Source: Robertmurraya_A mangrovi
GTDB taxonomy: Bacteria; Bacillota; Bacilli; Bacillales; Cytobacillaceae
Assembly (NCBI RefSeq): GCF_034427655.1
Contig: NZ_JAXOFX010000012.1
Span: 62,001-126,000, forward strand
DNA length: 64,000 bases
Direction: 5' to 3'
The notes under the pieces were generated by a model, which was not told the origin of the DNA, made no database searches, and saw only the letters and a program-made list of their open reading frames with translations. The position numbers and the translations under genes were made by a program. Shown one piece after another: positions 35,246 to 44,069 of this stretch (position 1 is the first letter of the stretch; each line of letters opens with the position of its first letter).

Positions 35246-36943
35246 ATGACACAAGATACAAGTCAAAACTATTATAAAGAACTAGTTGATTTAAAAGATG
35301 TAGCCGGATTAGAAACTCAGATTCGAAGTTTGCTAGATGCTCCGATCGAATCCGTTTCTGACTTAGAAACGTGGTTAAACGATGAAAAGGATTTAACAAT
35401 GCAGATCACAGAGGCCATGACAGGACATCAAGTCGACTTCTACCGAAACACAGAGGATGCTATTATCAAGTCAACTTATCTTCATGACCAGCAAGTCATC
35501 CAGCCACTTTTAATGAAATATGAAGCAGAGTTGAATAAAAAGTGCTGTGAGTCTCCTTATTTCCATCAACTAGATGAAAACCGTTACGGCTTGATGCGAC
35601 GCGTTCGCGAGTCTAAAGTGAAACTGTTCAGAGAAGAAAACATTCCATTAATGGTAAAAGAACAAGAGCTTAGTACGAAGTATAGCGAAATAATGGGGGG
35701 GCTAACAGTTGAATGGGAAGGCGAGGAAAAGCCTTTTCCGTTTATCGAATCCCAACTCGATCATCCTGACAGAGCCGTGCGTGAAAAAGCTTATCGATCA
35801 ATGATGGCAACCCTTCGTCAAATTAAGCCCGATTTGGATGCCATCATGGACGAGCTTGTCCAACTGCGCCATCAAATGGCAGTAAATGCAGGTTTTGAAA
35901 ATTATCGTGATTATATGTTTGTGGTTAAAAATCGCGAGTACAGCATCCAAGATTGTTATGACTTTCATGAAAATGTTGAGAAGCATATTATCCCTGCTTG
36001 GAATCGACTCGCAGCTGTTTTTAAGTCCAAGCTTGGTGTTGATGCGTATCGTCCTTGGGATAACACCGCTAAACTCATGAAAAAACCACCATACTCCGAG
36101 GTGTCTACGCTAATGGATGGTGTAGCGGAAATGTTAGGCAATACCGACCCTTATTTTGCAGAACGTTTCAATTACATGAGGGAGAATGGATTACTAGATC
36201 TTGGCGATCGGAAAGGAAAAAGCCCAGGTGGTTTCTGTACCTCCTTACCTGTTTCAGGGGATACCTTTGTCTTTGCTAACTTTAGTCCATCCTTTTTCTC
36301 GCTTATCGCCCTCATTCATGAAATGGGCCATGCGGTGAATGGGTACCTTCAGTTTTCCGAACAAGGGGCTCTCGAAGAATACAAACTGCGAGCAGAAGTT
36401 GCGGAACTGTATTCTCATGGGATGGAAATGCTCCTATTGGATAAGCTGGATCGTTTTTATACAGAAGAAGAAGATGTTAAGAGCGCCCAGCGTGAAGAAC
36501 TGAGACGGGCATTTACCATGTTATACGGCCCATTATCAGGGGACCTTTTCCAGCATTGGATGTATACGAATCCTAACCACACGGCCAAAGAACGGGATGA
36601 AAAGTTCTTTGAAATCTCAAAACGTTATGGCTTAAACCCTGTCGATACATCTGGGTTTGAGGAGGAAATTGGGATGAGTTGGGCTAAGACCCTTCATTAT
36701 TTCCAGGTTCCATTCTATCTTATTGAATACTCCATCTCAATGCTCGGTGCTCTACAACTACTTGAGAATTATCAAAATAATCCTGAACAAGCTATCGAAT
36801 TCTTTAAAAAAGGGGCAAGTGCGGACTACAACCAATCCATTGCAGCGATTTATAAAGAAACTGGGGTCAGTTTTGATTTTTCAGAGCCAGCCGTTAAGCG
36901 TATGGGTGAATTCCTAGAAAAAGTCATTCAAGACATTCATTAA
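35246..36943 (+). CDS. M3 family metallopeptidase (oligoendopeptidase F type)
   Basis: 565 residues from ATG 35246, seven bases after AAGGTGAG; the GTG at 35234 lies within that site. The zinc motif LIHEMGHAVNGYL is at about residue 358, and a downstream Glu sits in EYKLRAEVAELYSHGME. No signal peptide is visible, so it is a cytoplasmic oligopeptidase that trims short peptides. Length and motif match the M3B branch. It stands alone between terminators. Confidence 0.92.
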   Translation: MTQDTSQNYYKELVDLKDVAGLETQIRSLLDAPIESVSDLETWLNDEKDLTMQITEAMTGHQVDFYRNTEDAIIKSTYLHDQQVIQPLLMKYEAELNKKCCESPYFHQLDENRYGLMRRVRESKVKLFREENIPLMVKEQELSTKYSEIMGGLTVEWEGEEKPFPFIESQLDHPDRAVREKAYRSMMATLRQIKPDLDAIMDELVQLRHQMAVNAGFENYRDYMFVVKNREYSIQDCYDFHENVEKHIIPAWNRLAAVFKSKLGVDAYRPWDNTAKLMKKPPYSEVSTLMDGVAEMLGNTDPYFAERFNYMRENGLLDLGDRKGKSPGGFCTSLPVSGDTFVFANFSPSFFSLIALIHEMGHAVNGYLQFSEQGALEEYKLRAEVAELYSHGMEMLLLDKLDRFYTEEEDVKSAQREELRRAFTMLYGPLSGDLFQHWMYTNPNHTAKERDEKFFEISKRYGLNPVDTSGFEEEIGMSWAKTLHYFQVPFYLIEYSISMLGALQLLENYQNNPEQAIEFFKKGASADYNQSIAAIYKETGVSFDFSEPAVKRMGEFLEKVIQDIH

Positions 36944-36978
36944 GAAGTGGAGCACAAACTCAATTCCTTATAGCAAAG

Positions 36979-37015
36979 AGGTACAACTAGTGAGATTTTC
37001 TAGTTGTACCTTTTG
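36979..37015 (+). terminator. Rho-independent terminator
   Basis: AGGTACAACTAG pairs perfectly with CTAGTTGTACCT and is followed by TTTTG; it ends the M3 peptidase gene. Confidence 0.9.
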
Positions 37016-37081
37016 TTTATGTAAGGTCATTTTTATGAATTCCTATTAAGATGTAGGTACGGACTTTTTATAAGGAACGTA

Positions 37082-37115
37082 AAAAAAGGCAACACCCATG
37101 AGGGTTAGTTGCCTT
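37082..37115 (-). terminator. Terminator of the MacB-like operon
   Basis: GGCAAC...GTTGCC encloses a CCC-ATGA-GGG inner stem. On the minus strand it is followed by T7, after the lipoprotein gene. Confidence 0.85.
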
Positions 37116-37166
37116 CTTCTAAAATGACTTGGAACAAACACTCAACGTGTGTAAAGTGAATAGCCC

Positions 37167-37973
37167 CTAAGGCACCTCCACCACATAAGGCACCGTAACA
37201 ACCTCCCCATCCCTCTGAAACTGCCCCCAAACCTTATAAACCCCACTCTGAGGAAACTCTGTCTCAAATAACGCTTCAGGTCCACTCCCCTGCTCTTCCA
37301 ACGCATGCACATGCAAATACCGCTCTCCGTCTTCAGACAATACAACCACGTGTCCAATTGACCCCAAATAAGGTTCAAGGTCCGTTACTGGTTCCTTCCC
37401 ATCCCCCTCGGAAACCGTAAACTTTAATGTTACCTCCTTCCCAGTCTCAAGCCCTGGCTCAACAGATAACACCACATTCATTCCATCAACCTTCTTCTCC
37501 AAACGATCATCTACCTTAACAGCTACACCTTGAGCAGCTTCCCCTTCAACCGTCACCCAATCCATTTTACTTATGGAATGGCCGTTTGTTGGTTTGAAAT
37601 CTGCAATCATCCGGTACTCCCCTCCTGCCGGAAATTCATTCTCAATTTCAAACACTCCATCCCCCTTATACTCGGGATGGATATGGTTAAAGTAGGATAA
37701 ATCCTTGCTTACCACAATTAAATGTAGTAGCTTCTCATGGTTCACTTCAAAATCATCCATTGGCTCGCCTTTATTTGTAACAGATATCCTAATTAAATCA
37801 CTTTTACCGGAAGCTTGATTCTTTTCAAGCTCCCAGTTCACCTTCACATCATCTGTAATGATTCGATTGCTTTCCTCTACAATCTCTTCTTCTTCCCATG
37901 ATGATTCCTTACCGCAGGCTGACAATAGCAACGCAGCCACCGTTAAAAATAGTAACCCTATTCTCCTACTCAT
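37167..37973 (-). CDS. YtkA/FixH-like lipoprotein
   Basis: 268 residues with a lipobox (LLLSACGKE, lipid Cys at about 20). Two beta domains of YtkA type follow: one with LHLIVVSKDLSYFNHIHPEYKGDG and one with IGHVVVLSEDGERYLHVHALE, each rich in His spaced as HxH. The His pattern resembles copper-binding extracytoplasmic domains, so metal binding or sensing is plausible. It overlaps the permease gene by 8 bases and is the last gene of the ABC operon. Confidence 0.78.
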   Translation of the reverse strand: MSRRIGLLFLTVAALLLSACGKESSWEEEEIVEESNRIITDDVKVNWELEKNQASGKSDLIRISVTNKGEPMDDFEVNHEKLLHLIVVSKDLSYFNHIHPEYKGDGVFEIENEFPAGGEYRMIADFKPTNGHSISKMDWVTVEGEAAQGVAVKVDDRLEKKVDGMNVVLSVEPGLETGKEVTLKFTVSEGDGKEPVTDLEPYLGSIGHVVVLSEDGERYLHVHALEEQGSGPEALFETEFPQSGVYKVWGQFQRDGEVVTVPYVVEVP

Positions 37974-40452
37974 ATCTCAACGCCTCATTCAAAGGTATTT
38001 TTGCCGCTCTTCTTGATGGTGTAAAACTAGAAACTAAACTTACGATGATCCCAAACAAGAAAATCAATCCAATAATCAAATTAGAAACTCCAAATTCAAA
38101 GGTCATGGAATTATACTCCATAAAATCAGATGTCATATAGATTAATAGAATTCCGACTAAAATTCCCACGACGGTTGCAGCCAAACCAATTCCAAACCCT
38201 TCAAGGAGAATCATTTTAATAATTTGTTTTCGTGTAATTCCTACTGCGCGCATCATTCCAATTTCACGAACGCGTTCCATAATATTGATCAGTAAAGTAT
38301 TTGTAATTCCAATACCCGAGATAATAATGGCAAGAACCACTAAAGCATTAATGATGCTAAATGAACTAGTAATCATCGATCCAATAACCGATACCCAGTC
38401 CTCAGGTCCCCACATTTCTTCTACTCTCTCACCAAACTGACCATAGATATTCTCTCTTAATTGAAGCGGACTTGTTTTTTCATCCTTAACCACCAGTGCA
38501 TTTTTTTCATATTTGACGCCAAAGCTCTCTTTAAAATGGTCATCCTTCATAAATGCCGCAAAGCCTTGATTTTTCATCGTGTTTACGACCGCCACAACCT
38601 TAAATGGTTTTGGCCCCTCTTGTGTGTCTAGTGTAATGGTTTCACCCATACTACCGCCCCACACTCCATAAGAGATTTCATCAAGGACCACTTCATCGCT
38701 CTTTAAGTTTTTGATTAAGTCACTATGCGTCCCTTTTTGACCAGTAAATAGCGGGAAGCGGTCAATCCAATACTCTCCCACTCCATAAACAGGGAGCATT
38801 CTTTTTTCATCATCAAGGGTCCAAATCATCGATTGGAGAGAATAAGTCGTTGCATCGACCACCCCTTTTGTTTCTTTAATCGTTTCTAAATCTCCCTCTT
38901 CAATATGGTGGAACATAATATCAAGATTTCCGCCATAAGTAGAGTGAATGACTTTTTCATATGTCTGTAAAAGAGCGGAATTCAGCGAGCTCATTAAGAC
39001 AATCATAGCAATCCCAAGACAAAGGATCACTGAAGTCATTGATGAACGACTTAAATTGCGATTCAAATTACGAAGGGCCATGTCACCTGAAAATCGAAAA
39101 ACGAAACCATAAAATCCTTTCATGAATAGAACAAACAGTTTAAACAAATACGGGAAAATCAACGCAATTCCAGCTAATAATGGTAAAACTAATAGGAGAT
39201 GATTGATAAAAAAGCTCGATATAATTAAACCGACTCCGATGATTCCAAACCACTTATTCGTTCCTTTCGCTTTTGCTTGGTTGTCTTTCAACACCTGAAT
39301 GACACTGATCCTACCCACATTTCTAATCGGAAACCAAGCTGCTACAACCGGAACAACCAAACCAGCAATTAAAGACAAGACGATACCTGGCAAGAGAACC
39401 ATACTGCTTCCACCACGAATTCCAATCAGCATAAATACGAGAGAACTTAATCCCAGGGCCATTCCATATCCAACTAATAATCCAATTCCCGTTCCAATCA
39501 AGGCTAAAAGAATGACCTCTGTTAACACCATCACCTGTAATTGACCAGGGGTATACCCAATCGTTTTAAGAACCGCAAATTCGTTCTTTCTTTCCTTCAT
39601 GCTTACGTAAAGAGAATTAAAAATAATGAACGCGCTTAGAACGATACCAAGAAATCCTGCAATATAGAGGGCCAGAAAGAATGAATCCATCTTTTGGAAC
39701 TCCTCGTCAATGTTCACGACTACTGGCTGCATAAAAATGCCCGAATGTCCCTTTACCACTTCATCCATTGCCGTTTCAACTGCTGCTATACTCTCCGGAT
39801 TACTTCCCTTCACCTGAATCCCTTGAATCTTTCCATCTAAGTCGAACCACTCCTGAACAACCGGCAGCGGGAGCGCTACAGCCCAGTGGTGATACTTTGC
39901 CATACTCCAGCTTGATGGCCCCATTAATTCTTGGGTGTATTTGACAATAGCCGTAATTTCAATTTCTTTTACACCACGATCCGTTTCAACCTTGAAAGTA
40001 TCACCAACATTGGACTCCCAAATTTTAGCCGTTTTGTCTGTAATCACGGCCCCTTCCTTCTTTAAGTCCCCTTCAATGAGTTTAAAACCCGTAACAGCTG
40101 TATCCAACTTGCTATAACCTGTTACCACAACCCTTTTTTGAATGGATGATATGCCTTCATCCTCTACCAATAACTTTGTATTCTCTTTTAAGACCGCAAC
40201 AGCTGTTGCATTTTCAATATTATCCACTTCTTCATAAACATCTTCGGAAAAATAAGCCTCTGTCCCTGCTATATTGAAATCAGCTTTAGCAAATGCTTCC
40301 TTTATAAAAATAGGGAAGGATTTCTCCGCTGAATCTACTGCTGCAATCACAGAAAACGTTGATGCCACACCGATAATAATGGATAAAATGGTCAGGAAGG
40401 TTCTCGACTTCCTCCGCATTAAGTTACGCCAAGCGATTTTCCACTGTTTCAT
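37966..40452 (-). CDS. FtsX/MacB-type ABC permease
   Basis: About 828 residues from ATG 40452 (MKQWKIAWRNLMRRKSRTFL), which has GGAGGG seven bases upstream. A longer frame to 40485 lies in the ATPase gene. Two FtsX domains are joined by extracytoplasmic domains with a MacB-PCD fold, and each half ends in the usual ERxREIGxxRAxG-like helix (KERKNEFAVLKTIGYT; MERVREIGMMRAVGIT). It probably works as a mechanotransmission or lipoprotein/peptide-handling system rather than a channel. Confidence 0.9.
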   Translation of the reverse strand: MKQWKIAWRNLMRRKSRTFLTILSIIIGVASTFSVIAAVDSAEKSFPIFIKEAFAKADFNIAGTEAYFSEDVYEEVDNIENATAVAVLKENTKLLVEDEGISSIQKRVVVTGYSKLDTAVTGFKLIEGDLKKEGAVITDKTAKIWESNVGDTFKVETDRGVKEIEITAIVKYTQELMGPSSWSMAKYHHWAVALPLPVVQEWFDLDGKIQGIQVKGSNPESIAAVETAMDEVVKGHSGIFMQPVVVNIDEEFQKMDSFFLALYIAGFLGIVLSAFIIFNSLYVSMKERKNEFAVLKTIGYTPGQLQVMVLTEVILLALIGTGIGLLVGYGMALGLSSLVFMLIGIRGGSSMVLLPGIVLSLIAGLVVPVVAAWFPIRNVGRISVIQVLKDNQAKAKGTNKWFGIIGVGLIISSFFINHLLLVLPLLAGIALIFPYLFKLFVLFMKGFYGFVFRFSGDMALRNLNRNLSRSSMTSVILCLGIAMIVLMSSLNSALLQTYEKVIHSTYGGNLDIMFHHIEEGDLETIKETKGVVDATTYSLQSMIWTLDDEKRMLPVYGVGEYWIDRFPLFTGQKGTHSDLIKNLKSDEVVLDEISYGVWGGSMGETITLDTQEGPKPFKVVAVVNTMKNQGFAAFMKDDHFKESFGVKYEKNALVVKDEKTSPLQLRENIYGQFGERVEEMWGPEDWVSVIGSMITSSFSIINALVVLAIIISGIGITNTLLINIMERVREIGMMRAVGITRKQIIKMILLEGFGIGLAATVVGILVGILLIYMTSDFMEYNSMTFEFGVSNLIIGLIFLFGIIVSLVSSFTPSRRAAKIPLNEALRYE

Positions 40453-41140
40453 TTGGATACCCTCCTTTTTTACCTTCTTCAACAATCAATCCATCACGTA
40501 CGGTAATAATTCGGTCCGCTACTTGTGCGGCTTGTATATCATGCGTCACCATCACAATGGTCATTTGTTCTTCCTTATTAAGCTTAGAAAGAAGCTTTAA
40601 AATGTCTTCTCCATTTTTTTGATCGAGATTTCCTGTTGGTTCATCAGCTAAAATTAATTTCGGTTTCATGGCTAGAGCTCTCGCAATTGCCACCCTTTGT
40701 TGCTGTCCGCCGCTTAATTGAGAAGGAAACTGTGACTCTTTTCCGACTAAATTCACATCAGATAAAAGCTGCCCAACAGTCGACTTAATTTGAGCCTTTG
40801 ATGCTTGATTGGCTGAAAGAGACAAGGCAATGTTCTCTCCAACCGTCATCATCGGTAAAAGCTGATAGTTTTGAAACACAAATCCAACTTTCGTGCGCCT
40901 AAATTGAGTCAATTCCTTTTCGTTCAATCCATTTAATTGAGTATCGTCTACCACAATGTCACCAGAGGTTGGAACATCCAGTCCCCCTAGCAGTTGTAGC
41001 AACGTACTTTTCCCTGAACCACTCGGGCCCATTATCGCAACAAATTCCCCTTTTTCAATGTGGATATTGTTATTTTTCAATGCGTAAAAATCTCCTGACT
41101 CTAATGAGTACACTTTTGAAACGTTAGAAACCGTAATCAT
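40424..41140 (-). CDS. MacB/LolD-type ABC ATPase
   Basis: 238 residues: Walker A GPSGSGKSTLLQ, signature LSGGQQQRVAIARALAM, Walker B LILADEPTGNLD. This is the standard partner of FtsX-family permeases; its gene overlaps that gene by 29 bases. Start ATG after GGGAGGAAT. Confidence 0.93.
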   Translation of the reverse strand: MITVSNVSKVYSLESGDFYALKNNNIHIEKGEFVAIMGPSGSGKSTLLQLLGGLDVPTSGDIVVDDTQLNGLNEKELTQFRRTKVGFVFQNYQLLPMMTVGENIALSLSANQASKAQIKSTVGQLLSDVNLVGKESQFPSQLSGGQQQRVAIARALAMKPKLILADEPTGNLDQKNGEDILKLLSKLNKEEQMTIVMVTHDIQAAQVADRIITVRDGLIVEEGKKGGYPNETVENRLA

Positions 41141-41279
41141 AATGTTATTCCTCCCATTTTTTACACTCCATGCAAACCACCATTACGTTTCGTTTACATT
41201 CATTCCAGATGACCACCAATAGATGATGCAGTTAATGTAAAACTTGAATATGAACTCAATGTGAACTCCACCCAATTTT

Positions 41280-41525
41280 TTACCAACCCGTTTTTAACAA
41301 TGTTCCTAAGACCAACAAAATGCAGATGAACGAAACGAAGAATACGAACAGAACATGTTTGCCTTGCAAAATAGATGCTTTTAACTGATCGAAAATGACC
41401 CATAATATCGTTCCTAATGTGAGGAGGACCACTCCCCTTCTCACATATACTCCCATATCAACAAACCAGTTCAATGAAACAATAAAGGTTAGAATTAGTA
41501 GTAAAATGATCTTTTGGAATTTCAC
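41280..41525 (-). CDS. Small membrane protein
   Basis: 81 residues with three hydrophobic segments (residues 5-22, 29-45 and 57-78). The likely start is GTG 41525 after AAGGGGGA. It lies between the two-component system and the ABC genes on the same strand. No family was recognised. Confidence 0.5.
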   Translation of the reverse strand: MKFQKIILLLILTFIVSLNWFVDMGVYVRRGVVLLTLGTILWVIFDQLKASILQGKHVLFVFFVSFICILLVLGTLLKTGW

Positions 41526-41643
41526 AAATGTTCGGTCCCCCTTACATTAGAAAATAAGCTTCTACGATGGTGATTGGCTCTGAATGTACTATAAGTCGCT
41601 TTTATGAACTCAATATGAACTGAGAAAATTTATTCAGTAATGC

Positions 41644-41680
41644 AAAAAAAACGCCCAGAGAATGTTGATTTCTCTGAGCG
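41644..41680 (-). terminator. Terminator after the sensor kinase gene
   Basis: CGCCCAGAGAA pairs with TTCTCTGAGCG (one mismatch), with a T8 run on the minus strand. It separates the two-component operon from the ABC operon. Confidence 0.85.
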
Positions 41681-41734
41681 CTTGAGCACAATCTCTATTT
41701 ATTTGTTTCGTAACTAAATTAAACCCCGGTTACT

Positions 41735-43084
41735 TTAAGCTCTACTATTTGTCAAAGGCAGTGTAACCGTAAACTTTGCCCCTCCCTCTGGTCCCTCACG
41801 AACTTCAATATCCCCATGATGCAAATCAACAATTTGCTTCACGATGGATAAACCAAGTCCGTTTCCTTTTATCGAAGAATCTCTAGACTTATCAATTTTA
41901 TGGAATGGTTTAAAAATATCCTTTCTTTCTTCTTCCGGTATTCCTGAACCATTATCGACGATTGAAACAGTGATTAATTGATTTTTCACTTCAGCTTTTA
42001 CCCCAATTGCTCCTTGCACAGGGGTAAATTTAATACTGTTATTAATCAGATTTGTCCATACTTGCTTAAGCTGGTCTTCATCCGCTTCGACCGTAATGGG
42101 GTCAAGCTGAATATGTAAAGTAAGATCCTTTTCTGACCATTGCGGCTCTAAGCCAATGACAACATTACGCAGTTGTTCGTCTAATCGAAAACTCGTAATG
42201 TTTAACCGATGCTGGTCATGCTGCAAGTGAGATAAGCGGAGCAAATTTCTACCTAATCGGGATAAACGTTCGCTTTCCTCTTCAATAATCGTTAAATAAC
42301 GGGTACGGTCTTCCTCACTCAAATTCTTTTGTTTTAACGCTTTTGAAAAACCAGAAATGGACGTAAGCGGAGATTGAATCTCATGAGAAACATTCGCTAC
42401 AAATTCTTGCCGCATTTGATCAAGCTTACTAAGTTCATGTGCCATCTCGTTAAAGCTTGCACTCAAAACACCAATCTCATCTTTTCGTTTTGTCGAAAGC
42501 TCAATTTTAAAATCCCCCTGAGCCATCTTCTTCGTTGCTTCGGTCAATCGAATAAGGGGAATGACAACAAAACGAGCTGCAATAATAATCAAAAGACTTC
42601 CTAGAAATAAAATAATGACATACATCAAATGAATAGAATTCATAATTTCATCTTCCACACTATTCTCTTCAACGGTTAAAAATAATGCGTAACTTTCCCC
42701 TCCATGTTGAAAGGGAATACCCACGAACGGGTAGCTTTTCATTCCTGCTTGTATATTGTCTACTGTTTCACCAGCAATAACTGATTCAATATACTTTTTA
42801 TCAATCTCCATCTCATCTTTAAGGAGAGGAACACCCTTCTTATTAAATAGCTGGAGCCGAGTTTGGGCGGTTCCTGAAAAAGCCTCCAAAAACGGAACTA
42901 GATTTTCCGATTCGGTAGAATGATAGATTTCAATCACCTTTTCACCGTTACTGACCAAAATATTTCGAATTTCATTATGTATCCTTCCTTGATACAAAAT
43001 ATTCGTCCCCAAGTATGCAATTACCAAACTCAACATGACAATACTGACAAATATGACAACGATTCTAGTATAAAGTGACTTAAT
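41735..43084 (-). CDS. Sensor histidine kinase, apparent ATT start
   Basis: About 449 residues. The membrane layout begins IKSLYTRIVVIF, where related kinases begin MKSLYTR. The only start that fits the GGAGGT site (8 bases upstream) is ATT at 43084, overlapping the response-regulator stop as cATTAAg. A frame to 43147 exists but has no site. Two membrane helices flank an outer sensor of about 130 residues, then come HAMP, the H-box VANVSHEIQSPLTSISGFSK and the ATPase with N, G1 (DNGSGIPEE) and GNGLGLSIVK. It should phosphorylate the OmpR-type regulator encoded before it; the nearby ABC system is a likely target. Confidence 0.9.
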   Translation of the reverse strand: MKSLYTRIVVIFVSIVMLSLVIAYLGTNILYQGRIHNEIRNILVSNGEKVIEIYHSTESENLVPFLEAFSGTAQTRLQLFNKKGVPLLKDEMEIDKKYIESVIAGETVDNIQAGMKSYPFVGIPFQHGGESYALFLTVEENSVEDEIMNSIHLMYVIILFLGSLLIIIAARFVVIPLIRLTEATKKMAQGDFKIELSTKRKDEIGVLSASFNEMAHELSKLDQMRQEFVANVSHEIQSPLTSISGFSKALKQKNLSEEDRTRYLTIIEEESERLSRLGRNLLRLSHLQHDQHRLNITSFRLDEQLRNVVIGLEPQWSEKDLTLHIQLDPITVEADEDQLKQVWTNLINNSIKFTPVQGAIGVKAEVKNQLITVSIVDNGSGIPEEERKDIFKPFHKIDKSRDSSIKGNGLGLSIVKQIVDLHHGDIEVREGPEGGAKFTVTLPLTNSRA

Positions 43085-43760
43085 GGGAGTACACCTCCAA
43101 CCGATAACCAAGGCCACGGATGGTGACAATTTTAAAGTCTGATTCAAAACGAGCGAATCGCTCCCTTAGTCTTTTGATATGAACATCTACCGTCCGTTCA
43201 TCCCCCTCATAATCCATTCCCCATATTTGCTCGATGAGATGGTCACGAGTAAACAGCTGGCCCGTATAACTTCCCAGCTTATAAAGCAACTCAAATTCCT
43301 TCATTGGAATTGTCACCCTAGAGCCATCCTTATAAATAACCTGGTACGTTTTACGGTCTAATTCAATTTCGCCTAGCTTAATCACATTTGAAGCAGCAAT
43401 CCGGTATCTTTTTAACAACGCTCTTACTCTAAGAACTAACTCCACTGGATCAAATGGTTTGACTAAATAATCATCGGTTCCTAGCTTAAAACCCTTAATT
43501 TTATCCTGTGCTTCTCCCTTTGAAGTAATCATTAAGATAGGAATATCACCAAGCTCGCGTAATTCCTTACAAAGTGCCCACCCATCTAACTTTGGCATCA
43601 TAATATCTAAAATCACTAGGTCTACTGTATTGTTCTCAGCATACTCTAGCGCATCCATTCCATTCGACTTCTCAACGATTTCAAATCCCTCATCGTTCAG
43701 ATACAACCGAACAAGCTCTCGAATATTCGAATCATCATCCACTACCATAATCTTTGCCAA
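43080..43760 (-). CDS. OmpR-family response regulator
   Basis: 226 residues from a TTG at 43760 (AKIMVVDDDSNIRELVRL) with AGGAG eight bases upstream; the frame upstream of that is non-coding. The receiver has DDD, the phosphorylated Asp in LVILDIMMPKLDG, and Lys in YLVKPF. The winged helix ends with WGMDYEGDERTVDVHIKRLR. It overlaps the kinase start by about 5 bases. Confidence 0.93.
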   Translation of the reverse strand: MAKIMVVDDDSNIRELVRLYLNDEGFEIVEKSNGMDALEYAENNTVDLVILDIMMPKLDGWALCKELRELGDIPILMITSKGEAQDKIKGFKLGTDDYLVKPFDPVELVLRVRALLKRYRIAASNVIKLGEIELDRKTYQVIYKDGSRVTIPMKEFELLYKLGSYTGQLFTRDHLIEQIWGMDYEGDERTVDVHIKRLRERFARFESDFKIVTIRGLGYRLEVYSH

Positions 43761-43974
43761 CGAAGTCACTCCTTTTCTAAAACCTCTACCATGTATGTAA
43801 AAAGTAAGAACGATTAACCTAAGAAAATATGTAAATATTATCCTACCTCTCTTTATTTTTCGCAATTTATTTTTTCTTGTTGCGAATGCATTGAGGATAA
43901 AAAAAATCCCAAGCACCTTACAAAACAAGGGTCTTTATCTCGGACATCTAGAGTCACAGACAGACCACAAAAAA
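43761..43974. other. Upstream region of the two-component genes
   Basis: Between the response-regulator start and the aspA terminator I see no gene and no clear promoter or operator. Confidence 0.35.
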
Positions 43975-44017
43975 AAGCACTCACAAACATTGTTCCAAAC
44001 AACATTTGCAAGTGCTT
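43975..44017 (-). terminator. Terminator of aspA
   Basis: AAGCACT..CAAACATTGTT pairs with AACATTTG..AGTGCTT, with a T8 run on the minus strand after the aspartase stop. Confidence 0.88.
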
Positions 44018-44069
44018 ATCTACCTTTTAAAATCAAAAGGTTTTCAGTCTAGTTTAATACTACTATTCT

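Noticed and set aside
41200..41403. 67-codon minus-strand frame overlapping the small membrane protein
   Set aside because: Lacks a ribosome site and is not hydrophobic in an ordered way; the other frame is better supported.
43760..43928. 56-codon N-terminal extension of the response regulator
   Set aside because: The extension is not receiver-like; the TTG at 43760 has AGGAG at the right spacing and gives a standard 226-residue regulator.
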